DNA of 64,000 nt, from assembly GCA_016710165.1 (NCBI GenBank), contig JADJLJ010000002.1, positions 248,001 through 312,000 of the forward strand. Direction: 5' to 3'. Below the pieces are notes generated by a model, which was not told the origin of the DNA, ran no database searches, and worked only from the letters and a program-made list of their open reading frames with translations. Positions 55,660 to 63,735 of this stretch are shown here, piece by piece (positions within the stretch are counted from its first letter, which is position 1; every line of letters begins with the position of its first letter). Made by a program: the position numbers and the translations under genes. The DNA comes from Chitinophagaceae bacterium. GTDB lineage: Bacteria > Bacteroidota > Bacteroidia > Chitinophagales > Chitinophagaceae.

Positions 55660-55743
55660 GAACAAGGAACAAGGAATGTAGAACAAAGAAGGAATGCGGT
55701 TAACTTCAGCATTCATTATTCCGTTCCTTGTTCGAAATCTAGA
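55660..55743. repeat. Heptad repeat hairpin between nuoD and nuoH, GAACAAG family (12 units)
   Basis: GAACAAG, GAACAAG, GAATGTA, GAACAAA ... TTATTCC, GTTCCTT, GTTCGAA: again 84 nt in 7-nt phase with an inverted second half, ending one base before the nuoH ATG. It lies where nuoEFG would be expected. Confidence 0.8.
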
Positions 55744-55744
55744 G

Positions 55745-56821
55745 ATGCGGAGCTTAACTGACATAACAAACATTATTCACGACTGGCTATACCATACATT
55801 CAGTGCAACCTGGGCATTGATATTTGAAATGGTTATTGCCGGTGTAGCTGTGATTGGATTGTTTGCTGTACTTGGACTTGTTTTGGTGATCATGGAAAGA
55901 AGGGTAGCTGCCTGGATACAGATACGCTTAGGGCCAAACCGTGTGGGACCAAAAGGAATGCTGCAATCACTGGCAGATACGTTAAAGTTATTGGTGAAAG
56001 AAGGCATGACACCCGCCGGAGCAGATAAATTCCTGTTCAACCTGGCTCCATTTATTGCCATGATGGTGGCGATGCTTTTAATGGCACCCATCGCTTTTGC
56101 AAAAGACTTTCAATTGTGGGACCTGAATATCGGTGTACTTTATATATCGGCGGTTTCATCCATCATGGTCATAAGTATTTTAATGGCCGGCTGGGCAAGC
56201 AATAATAAATACTCACTGATGGGGGCTATGCGTAGTGGGGCCCAAATAGTGAGTTATGAATTATCTGCAGGCTTATCCATACTTACCATTGTGGTGCTTA
56301 CCGGAAGTTTGAATATTACAGACATCATCAACGCACAGGCTGATGGCTGGTGGATCTTTAAGGGGCATATTCCTGTACTTATTTCATTTGTTATTTTTAT
56401 AATCGCAGTAACAGCAGAAACAAACCGGGCTCCGTTTGACCTGGCTGAAGCGGAATCTGAATTAACAGCCGGGTTCCATACAGAATATTCGGGAATGAAA
56501 TTCGCCCTGTTCTTCCTGGCAGAATATATCAATGTATTCATTGTATGCGCTATTGGTGCAACGTTATTCCTGGGTGGATGGATGCCCTTTCATATCGGCC
56601 ATTGGGAAGCATTCAACCATGTAATGGATTATGTTCCATCAAGCGTTTGGTTTTTTGGTAAAACCTTTTTCTTAATATTTGTGATCATGTGGTTCAGGTG
56701 GACATTCCCACGCCTGCGTATTGACCAGTTGCTGAACCTGGAGTGGAAATACTTATTACCGATCAGCATGTTTAATTTATTATTGGTAACGGCGATAGCC
56801 ATTTTGGGGTGGCATTTTTGA
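55745..56821 (+). CDS. nuoH: NADH-quinone oxidoreductase subunit H
   Basis: This eight-helix membrane subunit completes the quinone entry site. Start at ATG 55745 (MRSLTDITN); an upstream ATG would read through the repeat. Signatures: ERRVAAWIQIRLGPNRVGPKGMLQSLADTLKLL (about 49-81), AETNRAPFDLAEAESELTAGFHTEYSGMKFA, and FRWTFPRLRIDQLL near the end. It has 358 residues. nuoI follows after 114 bp that include a GC-rich heptad palindrome. Confidence 0.96.
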   Translation: MRSLTDITNIIHDWLYHTFSATWALIFEMVIAGVAVIGLFAVLGLVLVIMERRVAAWIQIRLGPNRVGPKGMLQSLADTLKLLVKEGMTPAGADKFLFNLAPFIAMMVAMLLMAPIAFAKDFQLWDLNIGVLYISAVSSIMVISILMAGWASNNKYSLMGAMRSGAQIVSYELSAGLSILTIVVLTGSLNITDIINAQADGWWIFKGHIPVLISFVIFIIAVTAETNRAPFDLAEAESELTAGFHTEYSGMKFALFFLAEYINVFIVCAIGATLFLGGWMPFHIGHWEAFNHVMDYVPSSVWFFGKTFFLIFVIMWFRWTFPRLRIDQLLNLEWKYLLPISMFNLLLVTAIAILGWHF

Positions 56822-56912
56822 CACCTGTCCACTGAAGGGAAAAAGGAGAAGATTGAAACGAATACCGGCAATAAAAAAATAGAAATGAAAATTTGTTCAC
56901 ATAAACTAATCA

Positions 56913-56935
56913 AATCCCCCTTTAGGGGTTAGGGC
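56913..56935. repeat. GC-rich heptad palindrome at the nuoI start
   Basis: AATCCCC, CTTTAGG and GGTTAGG, then GC and the ATG of nuoI. It belongs to the CCCC/GGGG family seen in leuS, ileS and 23.7 kb, and occupies the ribosome-binding position. Confidence 0.6.
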
Positions 56936-57412
56936 ATGTTTATAGTAAAATACATAAAAGATGTTTTTGGTGCATTAAGATCATTGGCTGTAGGCATGCG
57001 GCGTACAGGGTATTATTTTACGCATCACAAAGAGATCATCACCGAGCAGTATCCTGATAACAAAGATACCCTGGTGCTGGCTGACCGGTTTAAGGGTGAA
57101 GTGGTGATGCCGCATGATGAGAATAATGAACATCGTTGTACAGGCTGCACGGCATGCGAACTTGCCTGCCCGAACGGAACGATCAAAGTGGTGACCAAAT
57201 TCGACATTACACCCGAAGGGAAAAAGAAAAAAGCGATCGATAAACTGGTATATCATTTAGAGCTCTGTACCATGTGCAACCTGTGCATCATCGCCTGCCC
57301 GTCCGATGCGATCGTGATGGCGCAGACCTTTGAGCACAGTGTTTTTGACAGGGCGGAGTTAACTAAAATGTTAAATAACCCCGGATCCAAAATAATGGAA
57401 GGGGTGGAATAG
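56936..57412 (+). CDS. nuoI: NADH-quinone oxidoreductase subunit I
   Basis: This peripheral ferredoxin-like subunit has two 4Fe-4S clusters (N6a/N6b). Both motifs are intact: CTGCTACELACP (about 64-75) and CTMCNLCIIACP (about 108-119). It has 158 residues. In complexes lacking NuoEFG, this subunit is a plausible entry point for ferredoxin electrons. The gene is followed by a 7-nt-period repeat before nuoJ. Confidence 0.96.
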   Translation: MFIVKYIKDVFGALRSLAVGMRRTGYYFTHHKEIITEQYPDNKDTLVLADRFKGEVVMPHDENNEHRCTGCTACELACPNGTIKVVTKFDITPEGKKKKAIDKLVYHLELCTMCNLCIIACPSDAIVMAQTFEHSVFDRAELTKMLNNPGSKIMEGVE

Positions 57413-57446
57413 AAGTTTGTGGTTTGAGGTTTGAAGTTTGATGTTG
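57412..57446. repeat. Heptad repeat between nuoI and nuoJ, GTTTGTG family (5 units)
   Basis: GAAGTTT, GTGGTTT, GAGGTTT, GAAGTTT and GATGTTG, beginning at the last base of the nuoI stop codon. No full inverted arm is visible. Confidence 0.6.
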
Positions 57447-57501
57447 GCAGAGAAGGATCTGCCGGTGAGACGGATATATAAAAGATGAATTAATAAAAAG
57501 A

Positions 57502-58347
57502 ATGAGCGGAGCGACAATTATATTTTATTTACTGGCTGCACTTACTCTGGTGAGCGGGTTGCTGGCTGTTACCACCCGGATGATATTCCGTGCCGCCATC
57601 TATTTATTATTTTCCCTGATCGGCATTGCCGGTATCTATTTCTGGCTGCAGTACGAATTCATTGCTGCGGTGCAGATTGTGGTGTATGTGGGTGGTATCG
57701 TGGTGCTCATCATCTTCTCCATTTTTCTTACCCAGCAGGCAGGGGATGAATTGCCCAGACAGAAAATGGGCAGGCAATTATTTTCCGCCCTGGCCGCTTT
57801 TTGCGGACTGGCATTGGTCATGCTGCAATTGTATCAGCACAGTTTTGTTAAAACAAATAGCCCCGCCATTGAGCCAAGTGTAGCCAATATAGGTAACCAG
57901 ATGCTTGGGGTGGATGATAACGGCTATGCACTGCCGTTTGAAGTAGTGAGTATTTTATTACTGGCCGCAATGATCGGCTGTATTGTGATCGCATTAAAAA
58001 GTAAACCAGATAAAATAATGAACAAGGAACAAGGAATTTCGAATAATGAAGTTCATTTCTTATTCATCAGCGCAGCACTGTTCTTTATTGGTGTGTATGG
58101 CTTCTTTACCCGAAGGAACCTGGTGACCATGCTGATGAGTGTGGAGCTGATACTGAACAGCGTGAACCTGAATTTTATTGCTTTCAATAAATATTTATGG
58201 CCCGACAGGCTGGACGGGGTTTTCTTTACCATTTTCATCATTGCCATTGCAGCAGCCGAAGCGGCCGTTGCCATTGCGATCATTATAAATCTTTACCGCA
58301 GTCACCAGTCCATCGACGTGGAGAATGCAGAAGAGTTAAAATTTTAA
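57502..58347 (+). CDS. nuoJ/nuoK: NADH-quinone oxidoreductase subunits J and K as one open frame
   Basis: Residues 1 to about 172 are NuoJ (FRAAIYLLFSLIGIAGIYFWLQYEFIAAVQIVVYVGG). About 184-281 are NuoK (FISAALFFIGVYGFFTRRNL...MSVELILNSVNLNFIAF). They are joined without a stop by MNKEQGISNNEV, encoded by a left-half GAACAAG heptad repeat. ATG 58018 inside the repeat is the only in-frame ATG near the NuoK part and could start a separate NuoK of 109 residues. A real fusion, an internal start, or a lost base in the A4 run at 58012-58015 that hides a NuoJ stop are all possible. Confidence 0.9.
   Translation: MSGATIIFYLLAALTLVSGLLAVTTRMIFRAAIYLLFSLIGIAGIYFWLQYEFIAAVQIVVYVGGIVVLIIFSIFLTQQAGDELPRQKMGRQLFSALAAFCGLALVMLQLYQHSFVKTNSPAIEPSVANIGNQMLGVDDNGYALPFEVVSILLLAAMIGCIVIALKSKPDKIMNKEQGISNNEVHFLFISAALFFIGVYGFFTRRNLVTMLMSVELILNSVNLNFIAFNKYLWPDRLDGVFFTIFIIAIAAAEAAVAIAIIINLYRSHQSIDVENAEELKF
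58020..58054. repeat. In-frame heptad repeat at the nuoJ-nuoK junction, GAACAAG family
   Basis: GAACAAG, GAACAAG, GAATTTC, GAATAAT and GAAGTTC. The first four units are nearly identical to the start of the nuoC-nuoD copy. Here the right arm is missing and the sequence runs into nuoK. Confidence 0.7.
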
Positions 58348-58409
58348 ATGATAAATGTTGAATGATAAATGAAGGGCCAATTCAACATGTAGCATTCAAC
58401 ACTCAACAT
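58346..58409. repeat. Heptad repeat hairpin between nuoK and nuoL
   Basis: AAATGAT, AAATGTT, GAATGAT, AAATGAA, GGGCCAA, TTCAACA, TGTAGCA, TTCAACA, CTCAACA, two bases, then the nuoL ATG. The TTCAACA/TGTTGAA words pair across the centre. Confidence 0.65.
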
Positions 58410-58410
58410 A

Positions 58411-60345
58411 ATGCTTAACGCAACCTACATAGCGCTGATCCCCTTACTGCCACTGGCTGGGTTCATCATGCTGGGAATATTCGGCAGGAAATATTTTAAG
58501 AATACATCGGGCGTTATCGGAACTGCCTTATTGCTGGCATCAACCCTGCTGGCATTGTATACGGCCTATGGTTATTTCTTTGAGTATGGCAGGGTGGAGG
58601 GTGTTTACCAGAAACTGGTGCCGTTGAAGTATACCTGGCTGGAATTTTCCAGGGGCGTTTCCATTGACATGGGCATCATCCTCGATCCCATTTCTGCCAT
58701 GATGCTGGTTGTGGTAACTTTTGTTTCCCTGATGGTGCATATTTACAGCCTCGCTTACATGAAGGGCGAAGAAAGGTTCCCGACCTATTATGCTTTCCTT
58801 GGACTGTTTACATTTTCCATGCTTGGACTGGTTGTTTCCTCTAATATTTTCCAGATATATATATTCTGGGAACTGGTGGGTGTCTCTTCTTTCTTACTGA
58901 TCGGGTACTATTACGACAAGCCAAGTGCGGTAGCTGCCTGTAAAAAGGCATTCATTGTAACAAGGTTTGCTGATGTTGGATTCCTGATAGGCATATTGAT
59001 ATTATCATTCTATTCCGGTACGCTCGACTTTAATACATTGATCGCAACACTTACTTCGCCTGAATCCACTGAATATAAGAATGCGGTTACTGCTTCATTC
59101 CTCGGCGTATCTGCCTTAACATGGGGATTGGTCCTGGTGTTTGTAGGCGGTGCAGGAAAGAGTGCGATGTTCCCGCTGCATATCTGGTTACCCGATGCCA
59201 TGGAAGGTCCCACACCGGTCTCCGCGTTGATACATGCTGCAACCATGGTGGTGGCGGGCGTGTTCCTGGTGGCAAGGTTGTTTCCGGTGTTTGCCATTTC
59301 TTCTCCTGCTGCCCTGGGTTTGGTTGGTTACGTGGGTGCCATTTCTGCATTGATCGCTGCGGTGATCGCATGTACACAAACAGATATCAAACGGGTGCTG
59401 GCTTATTCCACCATGTCGCAGATCGGGTATATGATGTTTGCCCTGGGTGTTTCCGGATATGGTGGTGAGGAAGGGTTGGGATATACCGCATCCATGTTCC
59501 ACCTGTTCACCCATGCTATGTTCAAAGCATTGTTGTTCCTGGGAGCAGGTGCCGTGATCCATTTTATACACAGCAACGAAATGAAGGACATGGGCGGATT
59601 GAGAAAATATTTACCCATCACCCACATCACTTTCCTGATCGCCTGCCTGGCCATTGCCGGTGTGCCGCCATTTGCAGGGTTCTTCAGCAAGGAAGAGATC
59701 CTATTGGCCGCTTACCAGCACAGCCCAACTATTTACTGGATCGCATTGATCACATCGGGATTGACAGCTTTCTATATGTTCCGTCTCTATTTCAGTATTT
59801 TCTGGAACAAGGAGCACCACCCACACAGTGGACATCATGGGGAAGGCGGATTTGCCATGATGATGCCCCTGTTGTTATTGGCAGTTGGAGCCGCTGCAGC
59901 AGGCTTTATCCCATTCGGGCATTTTGTTAGCTCAGATGGTAAAGCGCTGGAAACCGGATTCCACCTGCAGTTCTCCATTGCCCCGGTGGCGCTGGCACTG
60001 GCGGGTATCTTTATCGCTATGTGGATGTACAGAAGGCAGAATGATAAACCGGAAAAGATCGCTGCATCACTCAACGGTTTGTACAAAGCAGCGTACCATA
60101 AATTCTATATTGATGAGATCTATATGTTCATCACCCGGAAGATCATTTTCAACCTCATCGGCAGACCGGCGGCATGGTTTGATAAGCATGTGGTGGATGG
60201 CCTGGTGAACCTCACCGGTGATGGAACAGAAATGATCTCGGAAGGAATAAAAAGAATTCAATCGGGTAAAGTACAGCAATACGCGGTTTACTTCCTGGCA
60301 GGTGTGATAGGGCTGGCCTTGCTTTTTATTTATGTGTGGAAATGA
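58411..60345 (+). CDS. nuoL: NADH-quinone oxidoreductase subunit L
   Basis: This is the distal proton-pumping subunit, with a long lateral helix. Its 644 residues include FWELVGVSSFLLIGYYYDKPSA (about 152-173), the antiporter core GGAGKSAMFPLHIWLPDAMEGPTPVSALIHAATMV (about 246-280) with the key Lys and His residues, and HLFTHAMFKALLFLGAG. The C-terminal part ends in the amphipathic helix and a last TM. It is followed after 73 bp by nuoM, the gap being an AT-rich heptad repeat. Confidence 0.97.
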   Translation: MLNATYIALIPLLPLAGFIMLGIFGRKYFKNTSGVIGTALLLASTLLALYTAYGYFFEYGRVEGVYQKLVPLKYTWLEFSRGVSIDMGIILDPISAMMLVVVTFVSLMVHIYSLAYMKGEERFPTYYAFLGLFTFSMLGLVVSSNIFQIYIFWELVGVSSFLLIGYYYDKPSAVAACKKAFIVTRFADVGFLIGILILSFYSGTLDFNTLIATLTSPESTEYKNAVTASFLGVSALTWGLVLVFVGGAGKSAMFPLHIWLPDAMEGPTPVSALIHAATMVVAGVFLVARLFPVFAISSPAALGLVGYVGAISALIAAVIACTQTDIKRVLAYSTMSQIGYMMFALGVSGYGGEEGLGYTASMFHLFTHAMFKALLFLGAGAVIHFIHSNEMKDMGGLRKYLPITHITFLIACLAIAGVPPFAGFFSKEEILLAAYQHSPTIYWIALITSGLTAFYMFRLYFSIFWNKEHHPHSGHHGEGGFAMMMPLLLLAVGAAAAGFIPFGHFVSSDGKALETGFHLQFSIAPVALALAGIFIAMWMYRRQNDKPEKIAASLNGLYKAAYHKFYIDEIYMFITRKIIFNLIGRPAAWFDKHVVDGLVNLTGDGTEMISEGIKRIQSGKVQQYAVYFLAGVIGLALLFIYVWK

Positions 60346-60352
60346 TTTGGAA

Positions 60353-60415
60353 ATTATGAATAAAGAATGATGAATTATCAATGTGTGAATTCATAACTCT
60401 GAAATCTAAATTAAT
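60353..60415. repeat. Heptad repeat between nuoL and nuoM, ATTATGA family (9 units)
   Basis: ATTATGA, ATAAAGA, ATGATGA, ATTATCA, ATGTGTG, AATTCAT, AACTCTG, AAATCTA and AATTAAT in 7-nt phase, ending just before nuoM. Confidence 0.55.
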
Positions 60416-60418
60416 GAG

Positions 60419-61908
60419 ATGAATCTATTGTTATTGATATTAGTACCATTACTGACTGCAATCGTTGTATTGCTGATGCGGAATGCTGAGCAGGTAAGGT
60501 GGGTATCACTGGCGGGTGCAACCATCCAGTTTGTGTTGGCTTTTGCTTTGTTATTTGCTTTCAGGAATGAAAAGCTTGCAGGCAATACGGCACAAATGTT
60601 ATTTGAGCAGCAATATAACTGGTTCCCTTCCTGGCATATCAGTTTCCATTTAGGGGTTGATGGGATCTCTGTGGCAATGATCCTGCTGACAGCTTTTGTG
60701 GTGATCGCGGGGGTACTGGTCTCCTGGAATGTTGAGAAGATGACCAGGGAATTCTATTTCCTGCTCATCCTGTTAAGCCTGGGCGCTTATGGTTTCTTCA
60801 TATCACTTGATCTTTTCATCTTGTTCTTTTTCCTGGAAATAGCGGTGATACCAAAATACCTGCTGATCGGGATCTGGGGAGCGGCAAAAAAGAATACAGC
60901 GCCAATAAACTGGCGCTGATGCTGATGGGAGGCTCTGCCTTGGTACTGGTTGGCCTGCTGGGGGTTTACTTCAACTCAACCGAACGGACCTTTGACCTTA
61001 TGACCCTTTCCCAAACGGTGATTTCTCCGGAAGTACAGCGGATCTGTTTTCCTTTGTTATTCGTTGGCTTTGGGGTATTCACGGCTTTATTTCCTTTTCA
61101 TACCTGGGTACCCGACGGGCACTCTTCTGCTCCCACAGCGGGCTCCATGTTCCTGGCCGGTATATCCATGAAGCTGGGCGGCTATGGTTGCTTACGGGTA
61201 GCCACGTATTTGCTGCCGCAGGGAGCACAGGAATATGCAACGGTTGTCATCGTGCTTTCCGTCATCGCCATTTTATACGGTGCATTCGCCACCATGATGC
61301 AGAAGGACCTGAAATACATCAATGCGTATTCATCGGTAAGTCATTGCGGGTTTGTTTTGCTTGGTATAGGCATGCTTACCAAAACTTCCATGACCGGCGC
61401 AGTCATGCAAATGGTTTCTCACGGTTTGATGACAGCCCTTTTCTTCGCCGTCATCGGCATGATCTATGAACGTACACATACCAGGCAGGTGAGTGAGATG
61501 GGAGGTTTGCTGAAAACAATGCCGTTCATCAGCACCGTGTTGTTTCTCGTTGGCCTCTGTTCACTTGGCTTGCCGGGACTGAGTGGTTTCGTTGCCGAGA
61601 TGACCGTATTCATGGGTTCATGGGAGAACCCCGATGCGTTCAGCCGGGTGGCAACAATACTTGCCTGTCTCTCCATTGTAGTAACAGCCGTGTATATTTT
61701 ACGTGCAGTGGCCAAAACCGCCATGGGACCGGTAAAAGAAGAATATAAAAACCTGGCCGACGCCAACTGGAATGAAAAACTGGCGGCGCTGATATTGATA
61801 GCCGGCATCCTGGCCATTGGCCTGGCGCCTTACTGGCTGAACGACCTGGTAACGCCGGCAACGGAGATCATAAAAGCAAAATTAATGATGCTGCCACCAA
61901 TCGAATAA
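60419..61908 (+). CDS. nuoM: NADH-quinone oxidoreductase subunit M, frame interrupted once
   Basis: This is a proton-pumping antiporter-like subunit. The first frame (to 60919) and the second (from 60919) are parts of one NuoM: FHLGVDGISVAMILLT is in the first, FPFHTWVPDGHSSAPTAGSMFLAGISMKLGGYG and the C-terminal helices are in the second. The break is at A6 (60886-60891); one more A gives KKEYSANKLALMLMGG and a total of 1491 coding bases. The break is also a classic A-AAA-AAG slippery heptamer followed by a perfect 7-bp stem (60897-60903 with 60912-60918), so -1 frameshifting is formally possible. Confidence 0.9.
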
Positions 61909-61910
61909 GT

Positions 61911-63308
61911 ATGAATGAAATGCTGACGATAATGAAAAGTGAACTGCTGGTTACTGCCATCATCTTCCTGCTCCTGTTCATCAAACTGGGCAAAGGGATG
62001 AAGAATGAATCCATGCTGCTGCTGATACAGGTATTGTTGCTGCTGAACTTTATGGCAGGTTTCTTTTTCAACAAGGCAGGCACATTATTCGACGGCATGT
62101 ACCAGTCAACAGAAATGATCGTTCTGCAGAAGAATATCCTGAACCTGGGAGTGTATCTCATTTCGTTGTTATTCAGCGGTTGGTTCAAAAGATCGGAACA
62201 CATGCCTGAATTCTTCATGCTGATGCTTTCAGCCTTGCTGGGTATGTTCTTTCTCATCTCCAGCGGCAACCTGCTCATGTTCTTTTTGTCGCTTGAACTG
62301 GCCACCATACCGGTTGCTGCCATGGCCAACTTTGACCTGGATAAAAAAAGGTCATCCGAAGCAGCGATGAAGATGATCTTAACATCCGCTTTCTCTTCCG
62401 GCATTTTATTGTTTGGTATCTCGCTGATCTATGGTGCGACGGGTACCATACGTTTTCCGGAATTGACGCAGTACCTGGACGGAAGTCCGCTTCAGATACT
62501 TGCCTTCGTATTTTTATTTGCCGCTTTTGCCTTTAAACTGTCCGTTGTGCCGTTCCATTTATGGACGGCAGATGTTTACGAAGGTTCGCCCATGGCTGCG
62601 ACCTCGTTCTTATCGGTCATTTCAAAGGGTGCCGTTGCCTTTATATTCATAGCAACACTGTATAAGGTATTTCAACCCATGAACGGGGTCTGGTATAATA
62701 TGGTGATGATACTTTCCATCGCCACCATGATCATTGGCAACCTGTTTGCATTGCGGCAGCAGAACATCAAACGCTTCCTTGCTTTTTCATCGATTGCCCA
62801 GGTTGGCTTTATCCTGGTAGGTATCAGCGGTAATTCCAAAGATGGGCTGGCTTCTGTTGTCTATTTTATACTGATATACATTTTCTCCAACCTGGCTGCA
62901 TTCGGTGTGGCAGCAGCCATCTCATCACAAACGGATAAGGAGAATATTGATGATTATAAAGGGCTTTACCAAACCAACCCATTCCTGAGCTGGATACTGG
63001 CATTGGCATTATTCTCACTGGCAGGTATCCCGCCAACGGCAGGATTCTTTGGCAAGTTATTTTTGCTAACTGCAGGTGCATCCAACGGCAGTTATTTTTT
63101 CATTACCATTGCGGCGCTGAATATGATCATCTCGTTGTATTATTATCTAAGGGTGGTACGTGCAGTATTCATGGAGAAGAATGAGCAGCCGGTGGAAAAA
63201 ATACAGGTCGGTCTTTCAGCAAAACTCGGGCTGATGATCTGTGCAGCCGGTATTGTGCTGGCTGGTTTACTGAGCTGGATCTATGATTACATTCAATCAT
63301 TAAGTTAG
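61911..63308 (+). CDS. nuoN: NADH-quinone oxidoreductase subunit N
   Basis: The third antiporter-like subunit has 465 residues. Signatures: FLSLELATIPVAAMANFD (about 126-143), FKLSVVPFHLWTADVYEGSPMAATSFLSVISKGAV (about 210-244) with the conserved Lys and His, and FSLAGIPPTAGFFGKLFLLTAG. It starts 2 bp after the nuoM stop, and the next gene begins 2 bp after its own stop, so translation is probably coupled. Confidence 0.96.
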   Translation: MNEMLTIMKSELLVTAIIFLLLFIKLGKGMKNESMLLLIQVLLLLNFMAGFFFNKAGTLFDGMYQSTEMIVLQKNILNLGVYLISLLFSGWFKRSEHMPEFFMLMLSALLGMFFLISSGNLLMFFLSLELATIPVAAMANFDLDKKRSSEAAMKMILTSAFSSGILLFGISLIYGATGTIRFPELTQYLDGSPLQILAFVFLFAAFAFKLSVVPFHLWTADVYEGSPMAATSFLSVISKGAVAFIFIATLYKVFQPMNGVWYNMVMILSIATMIIGNLFALRQQNIKRFLAFSSIAQVGFILVGISGNSKDGLASVVYFILIYIFSNLAAFGVAAAISSQTDKENIDDYKGLYQTNPFLSWILALALFSLAGIPPTAGFFGKLFLLTAGASNGSYFFITIAALNMIISLYYYLRVVRAVFMEKNEQPVEKIQVGLSAKLGLMICAAGIVLAGLLSWIYDYIQSLS

Positions 63309-63310
63309 CT

Positions 63311-63724
63311 ATGGCAATAAATAAAAACCACGAATTTGAAGAACTGGATGGCGTTAAATGCGGCATTGCAGAGAAGAATGTTTCCCCGGAAAGGGTGGAG
63401 TTCCTGAAAAAGATCCTGGAGTATAATCACTTCACGGTTGTGGTTGTTCCTTCGCCTCCCCCTAAAGCTGCCCCGGCGCCGGTTGCAAAACCAGCGGAAG
63501 GCGAAGCTGTCCCCCCGCCGGTTACCGAACCCATACCCGAGGCGCCCAAAACATTTACGGTAGGTGTTACAGACTATACTTTCAATACCATCAATGCGAT
63601 CTTTGGAAGACTGCTTAAAACCCCCGATGGACACGTGGTTACACTGGCATACTGGCAACAGCATGAACCCGTGAGCCTGGATGAGATACCCTACTACGAA
63701 GACGTCAATTCCTTTAAAAAATAA
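63311..63724 (+). CDS. Proline-rich protein of unknown function, end of nuo operon
   Basis: This 137-residue soluble protein starts 2 bp after nuoN. Two short conserved-looking blocks (EFEELDGVKCGIAEKNVSPERVEFLKKILEYN at the start, TFTVGVTDYTFNTINAIFGRLLKTPDG near 90-116) flank a Pro/Ala/Glu linker (about 45-85). There is no signal peptide or membrane helix. I do not recognise the family. Its tight coupling suggests a complex I accessory or assembly role, which is inference. Confidence 0.75.
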   Translation: MAINKNHEFEELDGVKCGIAEKNVSPERVEFLKKILEYNHFTVVVVPSPPPKAAPAPVAKPAEGEAVPPPVTEPIPEAPKTFTVGVTDYTFNTINAIFGRLLKTPDGHVVTLAYWQQHEPVSLDEIPYYEDVNSFKK

Positions 63725-63735
63725 GCTGATTGCTG

